From CAYVXE01 sp964455375 (lineage in GTDB: Bacteria > Zhuqueibacterota > Zhuqueibacteria > Oceanimicrobiales > Oceanimicrobiaceae): 41,953 bases of DNA. The position numbers and the translations under genes are program-made. The stretch covers positions 1-41,953 of the forward strand of contig CAYVXE010000030.1 of the NCBI GenBank assembly GCA_964455375.1. The letters are read 5' to 3'. This document shows positions 1 to 7,177 of the stretch, in pieces (the first letter of the stretch is position 1; every line of letters begins with the position of its first letter). Under the pieces are notes generated by a model. It was not told the origin of the DNA. It saw only the letters and a program-made list of their open reading frames with translations, and searched no databases.

Positions 1-187
1 ACATTGAAGCTCTCATTCGTTTGTTAGTGTGATAAAGGACAAACTCATTTTGCCAGAATAGCCCACATAGGCTAAGAAATGTTACTTTTTGTCTTGTGTT
101 TATGCTACATATTGTTTAAGTTTTCTATAACTTAAAATCACTGTAATTAATCAAGTTAATAAAATAAAATGTAACATATTATGAATC

Positions 188-1330
188 ATGAGTGCTACAT
201 TTAAACATTTTGATTTGAAAGTCTTTGACCCTGATTTCGGTTCAAATTTAACAGATTTAATTATTGATCTTGACTATTTAAGAAAAAAATCTCTCGGAGG
301 AACAACTCATCCTCAGATTTTTTTTCAGTTGAAACATATTTTCCATATGCTTGAGAGTATTGGTTCTGCGCGAATTGAAGGCAATCACACCACGATAGCA
401 GAATACATCGAAACGAAACTCGATCAATCAAATATTGAAAATGAAAATATTCTGGAGATTCTGAATTCTGAAAACGCACTGCAATTCATTGATGAGAATA
501 TATCAGAAAATTCTATAAATCGAGCCTTTGTTAGTGAGTTACATAAGATAGTCGTAAATAATTTAACGCAGGAGGGAAGCAAAAATCCAGGTGAATATAG
601 ACACGTGAATTTAAAGATTGCAGGATCGAAGCATAGACCACCTGATTCCACACAGGTAAAATACTACATGGATGAACTTTTTGATTTCATAAATCATAAA
701 CATGCAGAAAAATATGACCTCTTGAAAACAGCAATTAGTCATCATCGTTTTGCCTGGATCCATCCCTTTGATAATGGAAATGGGAGAACAGTCAGATTAT
801 TTACTTATGCCATGCTTGTAAAACAGGGATTCAATGTAAATCTCGGGCGTATTCTAAACCCAACCGCCGTCTTTTGTAACGATCGCAATCAATATTATGA
901 TGCTCTTTCCCAAGCTGATACAGGAACAAAAAGTGGAATGTTCGCATGGTGTGAATATGTCTTGTCTGGATTAAAAGCTGAGATTGAAAAAATTGATAAG
1001 CTATTAGATTATAAATTTTTACATGACAGAATATTATCTCCTGCTATTTCTCTGGCAAAAAGGAAAGAAAATATCACTGAGCGCGAAGAAAAAGTATTAA
1101 AGATAGCTATAAAAAAACAAATATTCATGTCATCGGATATTGAAAGATTGTTTCCGGGTAAAGCTCATACGGAAAGATCGCGGGTACTCAGACGACTTAA
1201 AGAAAAGCAAATGATTTCCTCAAGTCAGAATAATGCAAGAAAGTATCTTATCCGATTTGACAACAATTATCTTCTACGAAGCATTATCGAAACTCTGGGG
1301 AAGAATAATTTTCTACCTTTAAATGAATAA
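188..1330 (+). CDS. Fic domain protein with N-terminal inhibitory motif and C-terminal winged helix
   Basis: Fic proteins usually transfer AMP from ATP to a hydroxyl side chain of a target protein. The 380-residue product carries the complete catalytic motif HPFDNGNGRTVR at residues 192-203 (catalytic His192). Upstream is SARIEGN at residues 60-66, which matches the (S/T)xxxE(G/N) inhibitory helix; its Glu64 would block productive ATP binding, so this is the class with the inhibitory helix inside the same protein. Residues about 290-370 look like a winged helix (phosphorylation-free DNA-binding style, SRVLRRLKEKQMI), typical of Fic/DUF4172-like stand-alone proteins. No separate antitoxin gene is adjacent. 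A second ATG at 181 is out of frame; there is no clear Shine-Dalgarno. Base use looks more AT-rich than the central genes. Target unknown. Confidence 0.93.
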   Translation: MSATFKHFDLKVFDPDFGSNLTDLIIDLDYLRKKSLGGTTHPQIFFQLKHIFHMLESIGSARIEGNHTTIAEYIETKLDQSNIENENILEILNSENALQFIDENISENSINRAFVSELHKIVVNNLTQEGSKNPGEYRHVNLKIAGSKHRPPDSTQVKYYMDELFDFINHKHAEKYDLLKTAISHHRFAWIHPFDNGNGRTVRLFTYAMLVKQGFNVNLGRILNPTAVFCNDRNQYYDALSQADTGTKSGMFAWCEYVLSGLKAEIEKIDKLLDYKFLHDRILSPAISLAKRKENITEREEKVLKIAIKKQIFMSSDIERLFPGKAHTERSRVLRRLKEKQMISSSQNNARKYLIRFDNNYLLRSIIETLGKNNFLPLNE

Positions 1331-1480
1331 GTCCTGGTAATTATTCATCAAATAGGTTAATCAGAAACATAACATTTTCATCCAGCGGATTAGATCGTTT
1401 TTTTTTGACATTTTGGATTATAAGAATGTCTAGTCCATTTTTTAAGATTGTCATATGCGGTTTTGACTGCTGCCTCACGC

Positions 1481-1542
1481 TCGAAGGGGATTTGTCGCCC
1501 GAGTGCTCAACCCATCCGGCTGAACCGGATAATCCCCTTCGA
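1481..1542. repeat. Palindromic unit left of the RAYT remnant
   Basis: A perfect 12-bp inverted repeat (1481-1492 with 1531-1542, TCGAAGGGGATT and its complement) encloses a second hairpin, ATCCGG-CTGAA-CCGGAT (1514-1530). A third small hairpin, GGGGA-TTGCA-TCCCC, follows at 1554-1568. Such nested GC-rich palindromes in otherwise AT-rich intergenic DNA are the usual form of REP-type sequences mobilised by RAYT transposases. Confidence 0.6.
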
Positions 1543-1924
1543 ACAGTTGAATCGGGGATTGCATCCCCCCAAACAGAACAGATGTACATATTCTTTAACA
1601 AGATATGATTGATATGGGTAGATACAAAGTCATTGATGACAACGGCATCTATTTGATCACCTACACTATCGTCGAGTGTCTACTCGGATGACGTTTGCCA
1701 TCAGAAACTGGAGTAAATGCACAACAACCCGTTCAGGAAAGGCTTCGTCGAAAAGCCGGAGACTGGCTTTACGGCAGTGCATGTAATTATGCACTTGACG
1801 ACCATTCGATTCTTAAGGTTGAGTTATAGCAGATGCTCTGACTTGTTTCGGGAAATGCAATTCCTTATTTCACTGATGCGTGTGGGATTGCCCGGCGGGC
1901 AAGGCAGGTGGGCGACAAATCCCC
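1486..1924. mobile_element. RAYT/REP-like relic bounded by 15-bp inverted repeats
   Basis: GGGGATTTGTCGCCC at 1486-1500 is perfectly complementary to GGGCGACAAATCCCC at 1910-1924. The remains of a RAYT transposase gene (1614-1829) lie between them. A single-strand transposase gene between inverted REP-like palindromes is the arrangement called a REPtron. The right side continues as AATCCCCACGAGCTG (1918-1932), a string that recurs with one extra C at 3171-3186. The element cannot be active because the transposase core is missing. The boundaries are defined only by the repeats; no target duplication was recognised. Confidence 0.5.
1614..1829 (+). pseudogene. Decayed REP-associated tyrosine transposase (RAYT, IS200/IS605-like)
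   Basis: The first 22 codons from ATG 1614 give MGRYKVIDDNGIYLITYTIVE, the usual start of RAYT proteins. The frame then shifts near 1677; the next frame reads VYSDDVCHQKLE (1678-1713) and meets TAA at 1714-1716. Immediately after comes HNNPFRKGFVEKPE (from 1720), the conserved RAYT C-terminal segment, which normally follows a Tyr codon, so the TAA is probably a mutated Tyr codon. One base is then lost near 1762, and the next frame gives WLYGSACNYALDDHS before a stop at 1827. The whole middle of the gene, including the HUH motif and catalytic Tyr, is deleted. Identification rests on the remembered family sequence at both ends. Confidence 0.7.
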
Positions 1925-2007
1925 ACGAGCTGCACGAAAAACCATAATTTACGATGTCACGCCCCTTGCGGCGAGAAGATGATTGATAACAGGAAAGGAT
2001 GAACACA

Positions 2008-2121
2008 ATGGGAGACAAAGGCGGAAAGAAAGATAAAAACAAGAGTCAGAAACAGAAGAAAAGTAAACAGGAACAAAAGGCGAAAAAGAAGTTAGATAAG
2101 CAACCGAAAAGAAACCCGTAA
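2008..2121 (+). CDS. Small lysine-rich conserved protein (37 aa)
   Basis: The frame starts MGDKGGKKDKNKSQKQ and ends KQPKRNP; 16 of 37 residues are Lys or Arg and several are Gln, with no hydrophobic stretch. An AGGAAAGG stretch at 1991-1998 sits 9 bases before ATG 2008; an in-frame ATG at 1999 is too close to it. Short proteins with the same MGDKG...KQPK..P layout are, as I recall, annotated as hypothetical in diverse Gram-negative bacteria. It is probably disordered; a nucleic-acid or ribosome partner is a guess from charge. The next gene, 385 bases downstream, is an RNA-binding protein. Confidence 0.6.
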   Translation: MGDKGGKKDKNKSQKQKKSKQEQKAKKKLDKQPKRNP

Positions 2122-2359
2122 CTGGAATCAGAGTTCAAATGCGTCAAGATTACAATTTCTAACGAAGTTCGATTCCTGATAATGGAACTAACATGCTCCA
2201 TGCTGGCTGGCGTTTTAGAAAATCTTGTTGATCATAAAAGCAAAAATGGAAAAAAGATTTTGTAAAAATTCTATTGAAAATAAATTACTTAATGTTAAAT
2301 ATAATAGCATATATTTCTGTATATTAAAAAGCCGATATAAGCAATGGCATTAACGCTGA

Positions 2360-2463
2360 CAAAAGGGTAATGTTACAAATTTGTTTAGGGTGGATGCTCT
2401 TGTCAATGTTTTATCAAATACAATGGTCTGGTGTGTCTTAACCCTTTTGCAGGTTCTGCAAAA
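2360..2463 (+). promoter_or_regulatory. Structured 5' leader of the RRM gene with two exclusive pairings
   Basis: The stretch 2122-2506 has no gene. Near its end, TTTTGCA-GGTTC-TGCAAAA forms a 7-bp hairpin (2445-2451 with 2457-2463). The left arm and the bases before it (ACCCTTTTG, 2441-2449) can instead pair perfectly over 9 bp with CAAAAGGGT at 2360-2368. The two pairings exclude each other, a design used by cold-responsive mRNA leaders. The AAAGGAG ribosome site is at 2494-2500, about 30 bases beyond. No promoter hexamers stand out. A switching role is inference. Confidence 0.4.
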
Positions 2464-2506
2464 CGTTAGGTAGCAAATTTATAATTTATTACAAAAGGAG
2501 ATCGCA

Positions 2507-2902
2507 ATGAATATCTATGTAGGTAATTTGTCGACCGAGGTCACCGAAGAGGATTTACGGCTGGCTTTTGAACCATTCGGGGAGGTTAAATCTGCAACTA
2601 TTATTAAAGACAAGTATAGTGGTCAATCAAAAGGTTTTGGATTCGTGGAGATGTCCTCTAAAGCTGAAGGGCAGTCTGCAATCGATGGGCTCAATGACAC
2701 CGAATTAAAAGGAAAAACTCTTAACGTGAATGAGGCTCGTCCTCGCACCGAAAGTCGCGGTAGTAGAGGCGGATTCGGCGGTGGCAGAGGCAGAGGAGGA
2801 CAAGGCGGTAGTAGAGGCGGATACGGCGGTGGCAAAGGTGGTTACGGTGGTGGAAAAGGCAGACAGGGTGGTGGAAGAGGCGGACAAGGGCGTGGCAGAT
2901 GA
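2507..2902 (+). CDS. Glycine-rich RNA-binding protein with one RRM domain
   Basis: The N-terminal ~80 residues are a canonical RRM: RNP2 is IYVGNL (residues 3-8) and RNP1 is KGFGFVEM (42-49). The C-terminal ~50 residues are an RG/GG-rich tail of repeated GGY/GGK/GGR units, giving 131 residues in all. This is the layout of bacterial and cyanobacterial Rbp proteins and of cold-induced plant GRPs, which bind single-stranded RNA and act as RNA chaperones. AAAGGAG at 2494-2500 gives a strong ribosome site 6 bases before the ATG. The gene stands alone with a long structured leader, which suggests post-transcriptional or temperature control. Long antisense frames over the Gly-rich tail are a codon-repeat artefact. 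Confidence 0.95.
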   Translation: MNIYVGNLSTEVTEEDLRLAFEPFGEVKSATIIKDKYSGQSKGFGFVEMSSKAEGQSAIDGLNDTELKGKTLNVNEARPRTESRGSRGGFGGGRGRGGQGGSRGGYGGGKGGYGGGKGRQGGGRGGQGRGR

Positions 2903-2983
2903 TGACCAAAAGGTGGCCGTACCTTCTAAGCATCGACATTCAACATATATAACTTTGATCATATAAAGATTCGCATTACAATG

Positions 2984-3092
2984 CAATCAACCCGACCAAG
3001 AATGCGCCGTTTCAATTTGAAATTTTGTTCATCCGGGCAATTGTGTTGTTTCGTGAAAGTCACTGGCTGCTTGGTTTTTGGCGGGTTATCGC
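2984..3092. repeat. attC-like imperfect palindrome
   Basis: AACCCG+ACCAAG (2989-3000, contiguous) pairs with CTTGGT (3070-3075) and CGGGTT (3082-3087), which are separated by 6 unpaired bases. The outer arms carry AAC on the left and GTT on the right, and there is an inner TTTCAA-T-TTGAAA dyad (3010-3022). Two paired boxes with unpaired spacers, an asymmetric bulge and a total of about 100 nt is the folded form of integron attC sites. I recall very similar intergenic sequences in Bacteroidota-type genomes. The strict RYYYAAC/GTTRRRY consensus is not fully met, no integrase is in the window, and no second copy flanks the next gene. Confidence 0.35.
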
Positions 3093-3204
3093 AAATGTTA
3101 TCTCTTATTTTACCAATTTGTAGAGGATCGAATGCAGAGGTTCAACATTTTGAAGCCCTAATATAAATCAAATCCCCCACGAGCTGGTAGCTATGGAGAA
3201 AACA

Positions 3205-4065
3205 ATGAGAAACTCACGATTTATACTAATAGGATTTTTATTTCTAATTCTTGGTTGTGAACACCAAGAAACTAAAAATACAGATTTTACGGTTACAAAA
3301 GATGACGGAAGTTGGTTTATTCTAAAAAAGGAAGATGTTTCCAACGGTGCTTATCATACTAAACACGCAGAAGTATTTGGTAAATATATTTTTGGATACA
3401 ATACTTATATTTTAAAAGCCATTGATTCGGTACAATCTACAGCCATGGATGGTGGTGGTTATTTCATTGGAATAACAGCCGATCCACCCGAGTCTCCTAT
3501 CGGTTATAATCTTGATCTATTTAACAAACAATTATTACAAGCACCCAGAACGACGAGCTATTGCAGCGGTTCCACATATTCTGCGTTTATTGAAAGTTTG
3601 AACATGATGTATAAAAATGAACATCAGACTTTATCTGAAGAACGGTATGAATCATTAAGAATGCAGGAGCTTGGTGGAGGCAGAAGAGAAGATGGCGTCC
3701 AATTTTGGGGAAAATGGAATGATGATGGTTTCGGAAATCATTATGCATTAGTTCAATATTCCGGTATGGGAAAAAAGATCAATCCAATTAATGCCCGTCC
3801 CGGTGATTTTCTTAATATTTCCTGGAAAAAAGGTGCGGGGCATTCAGTCATATTCCTGGGCTGGTACATTAACAAAGAAAATGAAAAGTGTGTTGTTTAT
3901 TGGTCAAGTCAGGCGAAAACAAACGGGTTCGGCGATGCGGTGGTTCCAATTAGCAGAATACGGGAAGTGATGTTTGTTCGACTGACAACGCCCAAAAATC
4001 TTTTTACTTTTGATCCTGAAAAACAAGTGGATCGTTCCATCAAAGGTGATTCCATAGATTGGTAA
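3205..4065 (+). CDS. Lipoprotein with NlpC/P60-like Cys/His pair, function unknown
   Basis: A lipoprotein signal ends in LILGC (lipid Cys at residue 18 counting from ATG 3205), so the 286-residue product should be membrane-anchored in the periplasm or outer membrane. The pattern SYCSGSTYSAF (Cys120), then PGDFLNISW and GAGHSVIFLGW (His213), is that of papain-like NlpC/P60 or CHAP-type hydrolases that cut peptidoglycan peptides or amides. The exact family was not recognised, and the activity is inferred from this Cys/His pair. ATG 3205 is preferred over ATG 3193 because GGAG (3195-3198) lies 6 bases before it. It stands alone between an attC-like element and larB. Confidence 0.75.
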   Translation: MRNSRFILIGFLFLILGCEHQETKNTDFTVTKDDGSWFILKKEDVSNGAYHTKHAEVFGKYIFGYNTYILKAIDSVQSTAMDGGGYFIGITADPPESPIGYNLDLFNKQLLQAPRTTSYCSGSTYSAFIESLNMMYKNEHQTLSEERYESLRMQELGGGRREDGVQFWGKWNDDGFGNHYALVQYSGMGKKINPINARPGDFLNISWKKGAGHSVIFLGWYINKENEKCVVYWSSQAKTNGFGDAVVPISRIREVMFVRLTTPKNLFTFDPEKQVDRSIKGDSIDW

Positions 4066-4180
4066 GGCTTTTTCTTGGCCTGAAAAATGATTTAAATAAT
4101 ATTCACTTGAGTTGTATGGAGTTCTTGAAAAACACTGAAGATTTTTTTTAAAATCATGATGACATCTGGTAAAATCAACC

Positions 4181-4930
4181 ATGGATGAATTAAAAATAAA
4201 AAATGTTTTAACGAGTTTAGTTGAACAGAAAATCACTGCGGAAGAGGCTCTGGAAAAACTACGAAATCTGCCATTTGAAGATTTAGGTTTTGCCAATATT
4301 GACCACCACCGGGCGTTACGTAAAGGGTTTCCGGAGGTGGTGTTTTGTCAAAACAAAACGCCTGAGCAGGTGGTGGCGATCGTGCAATCCATGGCAAAAA
4401 TGAATGACGTACTTGCGACACGGGTTTCTTCTGACGTGGCCTCATCTATCCTGGAATTACTTCCAAATGCTGTGTACAATGAAATTGCCGGAACAGTTGT
4501 GATAAAATATGATTCAGAGTCCCGCCAATTCAAAACGTCGAAAACGGTTTTGATTTGCAGCGCCGGAACGTCGGATATGCAGGTGGCGGAGGAGGCGGCT
4601 GTCACTGCGGAAGTAATGGGAAATCCCGTGGAACGGCTCTACGATGTGGGGGTGGCCGGCATTCACCGCCTTTTTTCCAACAAAGAAAAAATCGCTGCGG
4701 CGAATGTTCTCGTTGTGGTTGCCGGCATGGATGGCGTTCTGCCAACTGTGGTTTCGGGAATCGTGGACAAACCGGTCATTGCCGTGCCTACCTCTGTGGG
4801 TTACGGCGCGAGTTTTCAGGGCGTGGCGCCTTTGTTGACCATGCTCAATGCCTGTTCGCCCGGCATCGCCGTTGTGAATATTGACAATGGGTTCGGGGCG
4901 GGTTATTTTGCGTCTTTGATAAATAAGTGA
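4181..4930 (+). CDS. larB: LarB, nickel-pincer cofactor biosynthesis carboxylase
   Basis: LarB carboxylates the pyridinium ring of nicotinic acid adenine dinucleotide and hydrolyses it, the first step to the nickel-pincer nucleotide used by lactate racemase LarA and relatives. The 249-residue product has the LarB N-terminal helical part (LRNLPFEDLGFANIDHHRAL) and, from about residue 120, a PurE/AIR-carboxylase-like Rossmann domain (ICSAGTSDMQVAEEA, VVVAGMDGVLPTVVSG, PTSVGYGASFQG). Length is normal. larC follows after 62 bases in the same direction. LarE, which supplies the sulfur atoms, and LarA are absent from the window. The ribosome site is weak. Confidence 0.95.
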   Translation: MDELKIKNVLTSLVEQKITAEEALEKLRNLPFEDLGFANIDHHRALRKGFPEVVFCQNKTPEQVVAIVQSMAKMNDVLATRVSSDVASSILELLPNAVYNEIAGTVVIKYDSESRQFKTSKTVLICSAGTSDMQVAEEAAVTAEVMGNPVERLYDVGVAGIHRLFSNKEKIAAANVLVVVAGMDGVLPTVVSGIVDKPVIAVPTSVGYGASFQGVAPLLTMLNACSPGIAVVNIDNGFGAGYFASLINK

Positions 4931-4992
4931 TGATTGAACGAAGCTGTTAAATCTATGAATCATTTGAGTCGTCCAAAATTTTTTGAACGCGC

Positions 4993-6168
4993 ATGAAAAT
5001 TGCTTACTTTGACTGTTTTGCCGGAATTAGTGGTGACATGTTCATCGGCGCAATGCTGGATGCCGGTTTGGATTTTTCTGGACTGGAGAAGGAACTGTCA
5101 AAACTGAATCTTTCAGGTTGGCGAATTTCCTCAAAAAAAATCACCAAAAACCACCTGTCTGCGACCAAATTTAATCTTGACGAAACAACCGCGCAAACCT
5201 TTCGGCATCTGGCGGATTTAAACCGGATCATCGACCATTCCGGATTGAACGCTGCACTTAAAGAAACTGCAAATAAGATCTTTTTGAAAATTGCCGAAGC
5301 AGAGGCAAAGGTTCACGGTCAACCGTTGCAGAAAGTGCATTTTCATGAAATCGGTGCTCTCGATACCATCATTGATGTGGTTGGCGCTCTCATCTCCCTG
5401 GAATTATTGGGAGTGGAGAAAGTCGTTTGTTCCAGGTTAAATGTGGGATCAGGAGTTGTGACTTTTTCCCATGGTACGTATCCTGTCCCTGCACCGGCAA
5501 CGGCTGAGATTCTTAAAGGCGTGCCGATTTATGCGACGGAAACGAAAGGGGAACTGGTAACGCCGACGGGCGCGGCAATTATTTCGACGGTTGCGGAATC
5601 CTTTGGCGACATGCCGGAAATGAAAGTTGGGCAACTGGGTTACGGCGCCGGAGATAAAGATTTTGGTCATCCCAATGTTCTGCGGGTGTTTCTTGGTGAG
5701 AGTGCTGAAAAGCTGTATGTGGAAAAAGATGTCGTTGCGGTCATTGAGACCAATATCGATGATATGAATCCGCAGTTATTTGATCATGTTCAGGAAAAAC
5801 TATTTGCTGAAGGTGCTCTTGATGTTTTTTTTACGCAAATTTTGATGAAAAAAAATCGACCGGCCATAAAATTAACAGTTCTTTGCAACCGGGAAGATCA
5901 GCAAAAAATGTGTGATCTGCTTTTCCGTGAGACCACGACGCTCGGTGTCCGCATTCGTGAGGAGCAGCGAGAGAAACTGCACCGCGAAATTGTCGAAATG
6001 GAAACAACGCTGGGGTCAGTACGTGTGAAGGTCACCAGACAAAAGGATGAGGATGTGCGCTGTACGCCTGAATACGACGATTGCAAGCGTATCGCCCGGG
6101 AGAAAAATCTGCCGCTGAAACAGGTTTTTGAAATCCTTACTTTTGAACTTCAGAAAAAACGTCCTTAA
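4993..6168 (+). CDS. larC: LarC, nickel insertion protein for the pincer cofactor
   Basis: LarC (former DUF111) inserts nickel into the thiolated pincer nucleotide in a CTP-dependent reaction. The 391-residue product opens with the family signature FDCFAGISGDMFIGAMLDAG, has HFHEIGALDTIIDVVGA near residues 118-134 and the second conserved part ETNIDDMNPQLFDHV near 252-266. In some lactobacilli larC is split and needs a programmed frameshift; here it is one continuous frame. It is co-oriented with larB and probably co-transcribed. Transcription probably ends at the hairpin overlapping its stop codon. Confidence 0.96.
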   Translation: MKIAYFDCFAGISGDMFIGAMLDAGLDFSGLEKELSKLNLSGWRISSKKITKNHLSATKFNLDETTAQTFRHLADLNRIIDHSGLNAALKETANKIFLKIAEAEAKVHGQPLQKVHFHEIGALDTIIDVVGALISLELLGVEKVVCSRLNVGSGVVTFSHGTYPVPAPATAEILKGVPIYATETKGELVTPTGAAIISTVAESFGDMPEMKVGQLGYGAGDKDFGHPNVLRVFLGESAEKLYVEKDVVAVIETNIDDMNPQLFDHVQEKLFAEGALDVFFTQILMKKNRPAIKLTVLCNREDQQKMCDLLFRETTTLGVRIREEQREKLHREIVEMETTLGSVRVKVTRQKDEDVRCTPEYDDCKRIAREKNLPLKQVFEILTFELQKKRP

Positions 6169-6201
6169 AAGGTGTCTTCTATAAATCCTAAAGGACTTTT
6201 T
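6161..6201 (+). terminator. Possible terminator overlapping the larC stop
   Basis: GTCCTT (6161-6166) can pair with AAGGAC (6191-6196), with a further AGG/CCT match inside the loop, followed by TTTTT (6197-6201). The loop is long, so this is a modest candidate. Confidence 0.4.
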
Positions 6202-6570
6202 GTCACCTTGAGCGAAGGCGCTATAACACATAGTTTTTAAATTATGCTTCGCCGACTCTCAGCATGGAGATTTATTGAAACTCGACTCATTCTGCAGTCT
6301 CCGAAGAAATTGCACATTACCGGATGTCTTCCTCCGGCGGCAGCCTATGGCGTCAACTTATTTTCAGAATTGTCTTTTCGAGTCAGGCGAATGCTTGGCG
6401 AAAAATCTGAGGCTGAGGAAGAGAGTGATATAAGTGTTCGTGTTTATAAGGTATTATGATTGTATTCTGACCAGATTCCTCCCTGCGGTCGGAATGACAA
6501 ATCGGGGCATTTTAGACCACCCCGAGCAAGTTTGGTACTTAAGTTGACGCAAAAGGGCGGCAGCCGGATT
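6200..6570. repeat. Composite of dispersed intergenic repeat modules
   Basis: The 460-base gap 6169-6628 has no convincing gene but is built of modules that recur in other gaps. TGTCACCTTGAGCGAAG (6201-6217) recurs at 32523-32539. CCGGC...CGTCAACTTA (6334-6360) recurs in inverted form at 6538-6567 and again at 23651-23682 and 32475-32504. A 45-base segment at 6365-6409 is the reverse complement of 32575-32621. AGATTCCTCCCTGCGGTCGG (from 6473) is the reverse complement of the segment near 23720-23745. The matches were found by eye and are imperfect but long. Confidence 0.6.
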
Positions 6571-6628
6571 GAAATAATGAGGCAGAAAAGGCGTTTTCAG
6601 TCAACCATCAAATACCGGGAAATATCGT

Positions 6629-7090
6629 ATGAGAAAAGAGTTTTTGTTTAAAATAATCGTTCTATTTTTACTCTTATCAGGTTGTGGAAATCAACAGCCT
6701 GCGCCGGGGAATACGGAAAATGACAAAAATGAGAAGTCGCATTTGCCAACCATTACAATTGATCAGGTCGTTCTGAATGTGGAAATTGCCCAGGACCCTG
6801 AAACCCGCCAGAAAGGTTTGATGAACCGGGATTTTTTACCGGAAAACCAGGGCATGTTGTTTGTCTTCGAAGAGTCGCAATATTTACCATTCTGGATGCG
6901 AAACACGTTTATTCCGCTCGACATAGCCTTTATCGCCGCTGACGGCACAATTGTGGACATTCAGCACATGGCGCCGCTTGATGAAACCAAACAATACATT
7001 TCCGCTGCTCCGGCGCTCTATGCTTTGGAAGTCAATGAAGGTTGGTTTGCGAGGCATGGAATAAAAGTCGGGACTGTGGTGCATTTTTAA
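6629..7090 (+). CDS. DUF192 family lipoprotein
   Basis: Residues 1-19 are a lipoprotein signal (LFLLLSGC), followed by a Gln/Asn/Pro-rich linker and one DUF192 domain from about residue 45 to the end at 153. The domain signatures are visible: RQKGLMNRDFLPENQGMLFVF, FWMRNTFIPLDIAFI and the closing GIKVGTVVHF. DUF192 proteins are small secreted beta-rich proteins of unknown role in bacteria and archaea; the structures known to me suggest ligand binding, without an assigned substrate. The gene stands alone, preceded by repeat DNA. No strong Shine-Dalgarno was seen. Confidence 0.9.
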   Translation: MRKEFLFKIIVLFLLLSGCGNQQPAPGNTENDKNEKSHLPTITIDQVVLNVEIAQDPETRQKGLMNRDFLPENQGMLFVFEESQYLPFWMRNTFIPLDIAFIAADGTIVDIQHMAPLDETKQYISAAPALYALEVNEGWFARHGIKVGTVVHF

Positions 7091-7118
7091 CGGCAAAATA
7101 TCCGATATGAATTTTTGC

Positions 7119-7147
7119 TTGCATAAGAAAATATGCCAATGTATATT
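7119..7147 (+). promoter_or_regulatory. Candidate promoter with internal dyad before the metal-uptake genes
   Basis: TTGCAT (7119-7124) and TATATT (7142-7147) are 17 bases apart. The spacer region holds an inverted repeat GCATA-N6-TATGC (7121-7136), placed where a repressor would block polymerase. A start near 7154 leaves a short leader to ATG 7178. The -35 match is poor, so this is a candidate only. Confidence 0.35.
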
Positions 7148-7177
7148 CCCACCTGAATGTTTACACAGTCGTGAGTC

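Noticed and set aside
1405..1608. 67-codon plus-strand frame and its 86-codon antisense partner
   Set aside because: Both run through palindromic REP-like DNA; no ribosome site or recognisable protein.
2760..2900. Short tandem repeats resembling a repeat array
   Set aside because: They are in-frame GGY/GGK codons of the RG-rich tail, with no spacer structure; not CRISPR.
2705..2986. Overlapping long frames on both strands over the RRM gene tail
   Set aside because: They mirror the repeated Gly codons of the RRM protein; low-complexity Pro/Ser/Thr/Ala translations with no start signals.
2981..3166. 61-codon frame over the attC-like element
   Set aside because: It follows a palindromic non-coding element, has no ribosome site and an unlikely composition.
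4514..4963. 149-codon minus-strand frame inside larB
   Set aside because: Shadow of larB, which is a clear family member on the plus strand.
4993..6168. Programmed frameshift in larC as in lactobacilli
   Set aside because: The gene is one uninterrupted frame containing both conserved parts.
6244..6459. 71-codon frame in the gap after larC
   Set aside because: It reads through the dispersed repeat modules, which recur elsewhere in other frames and orientations.
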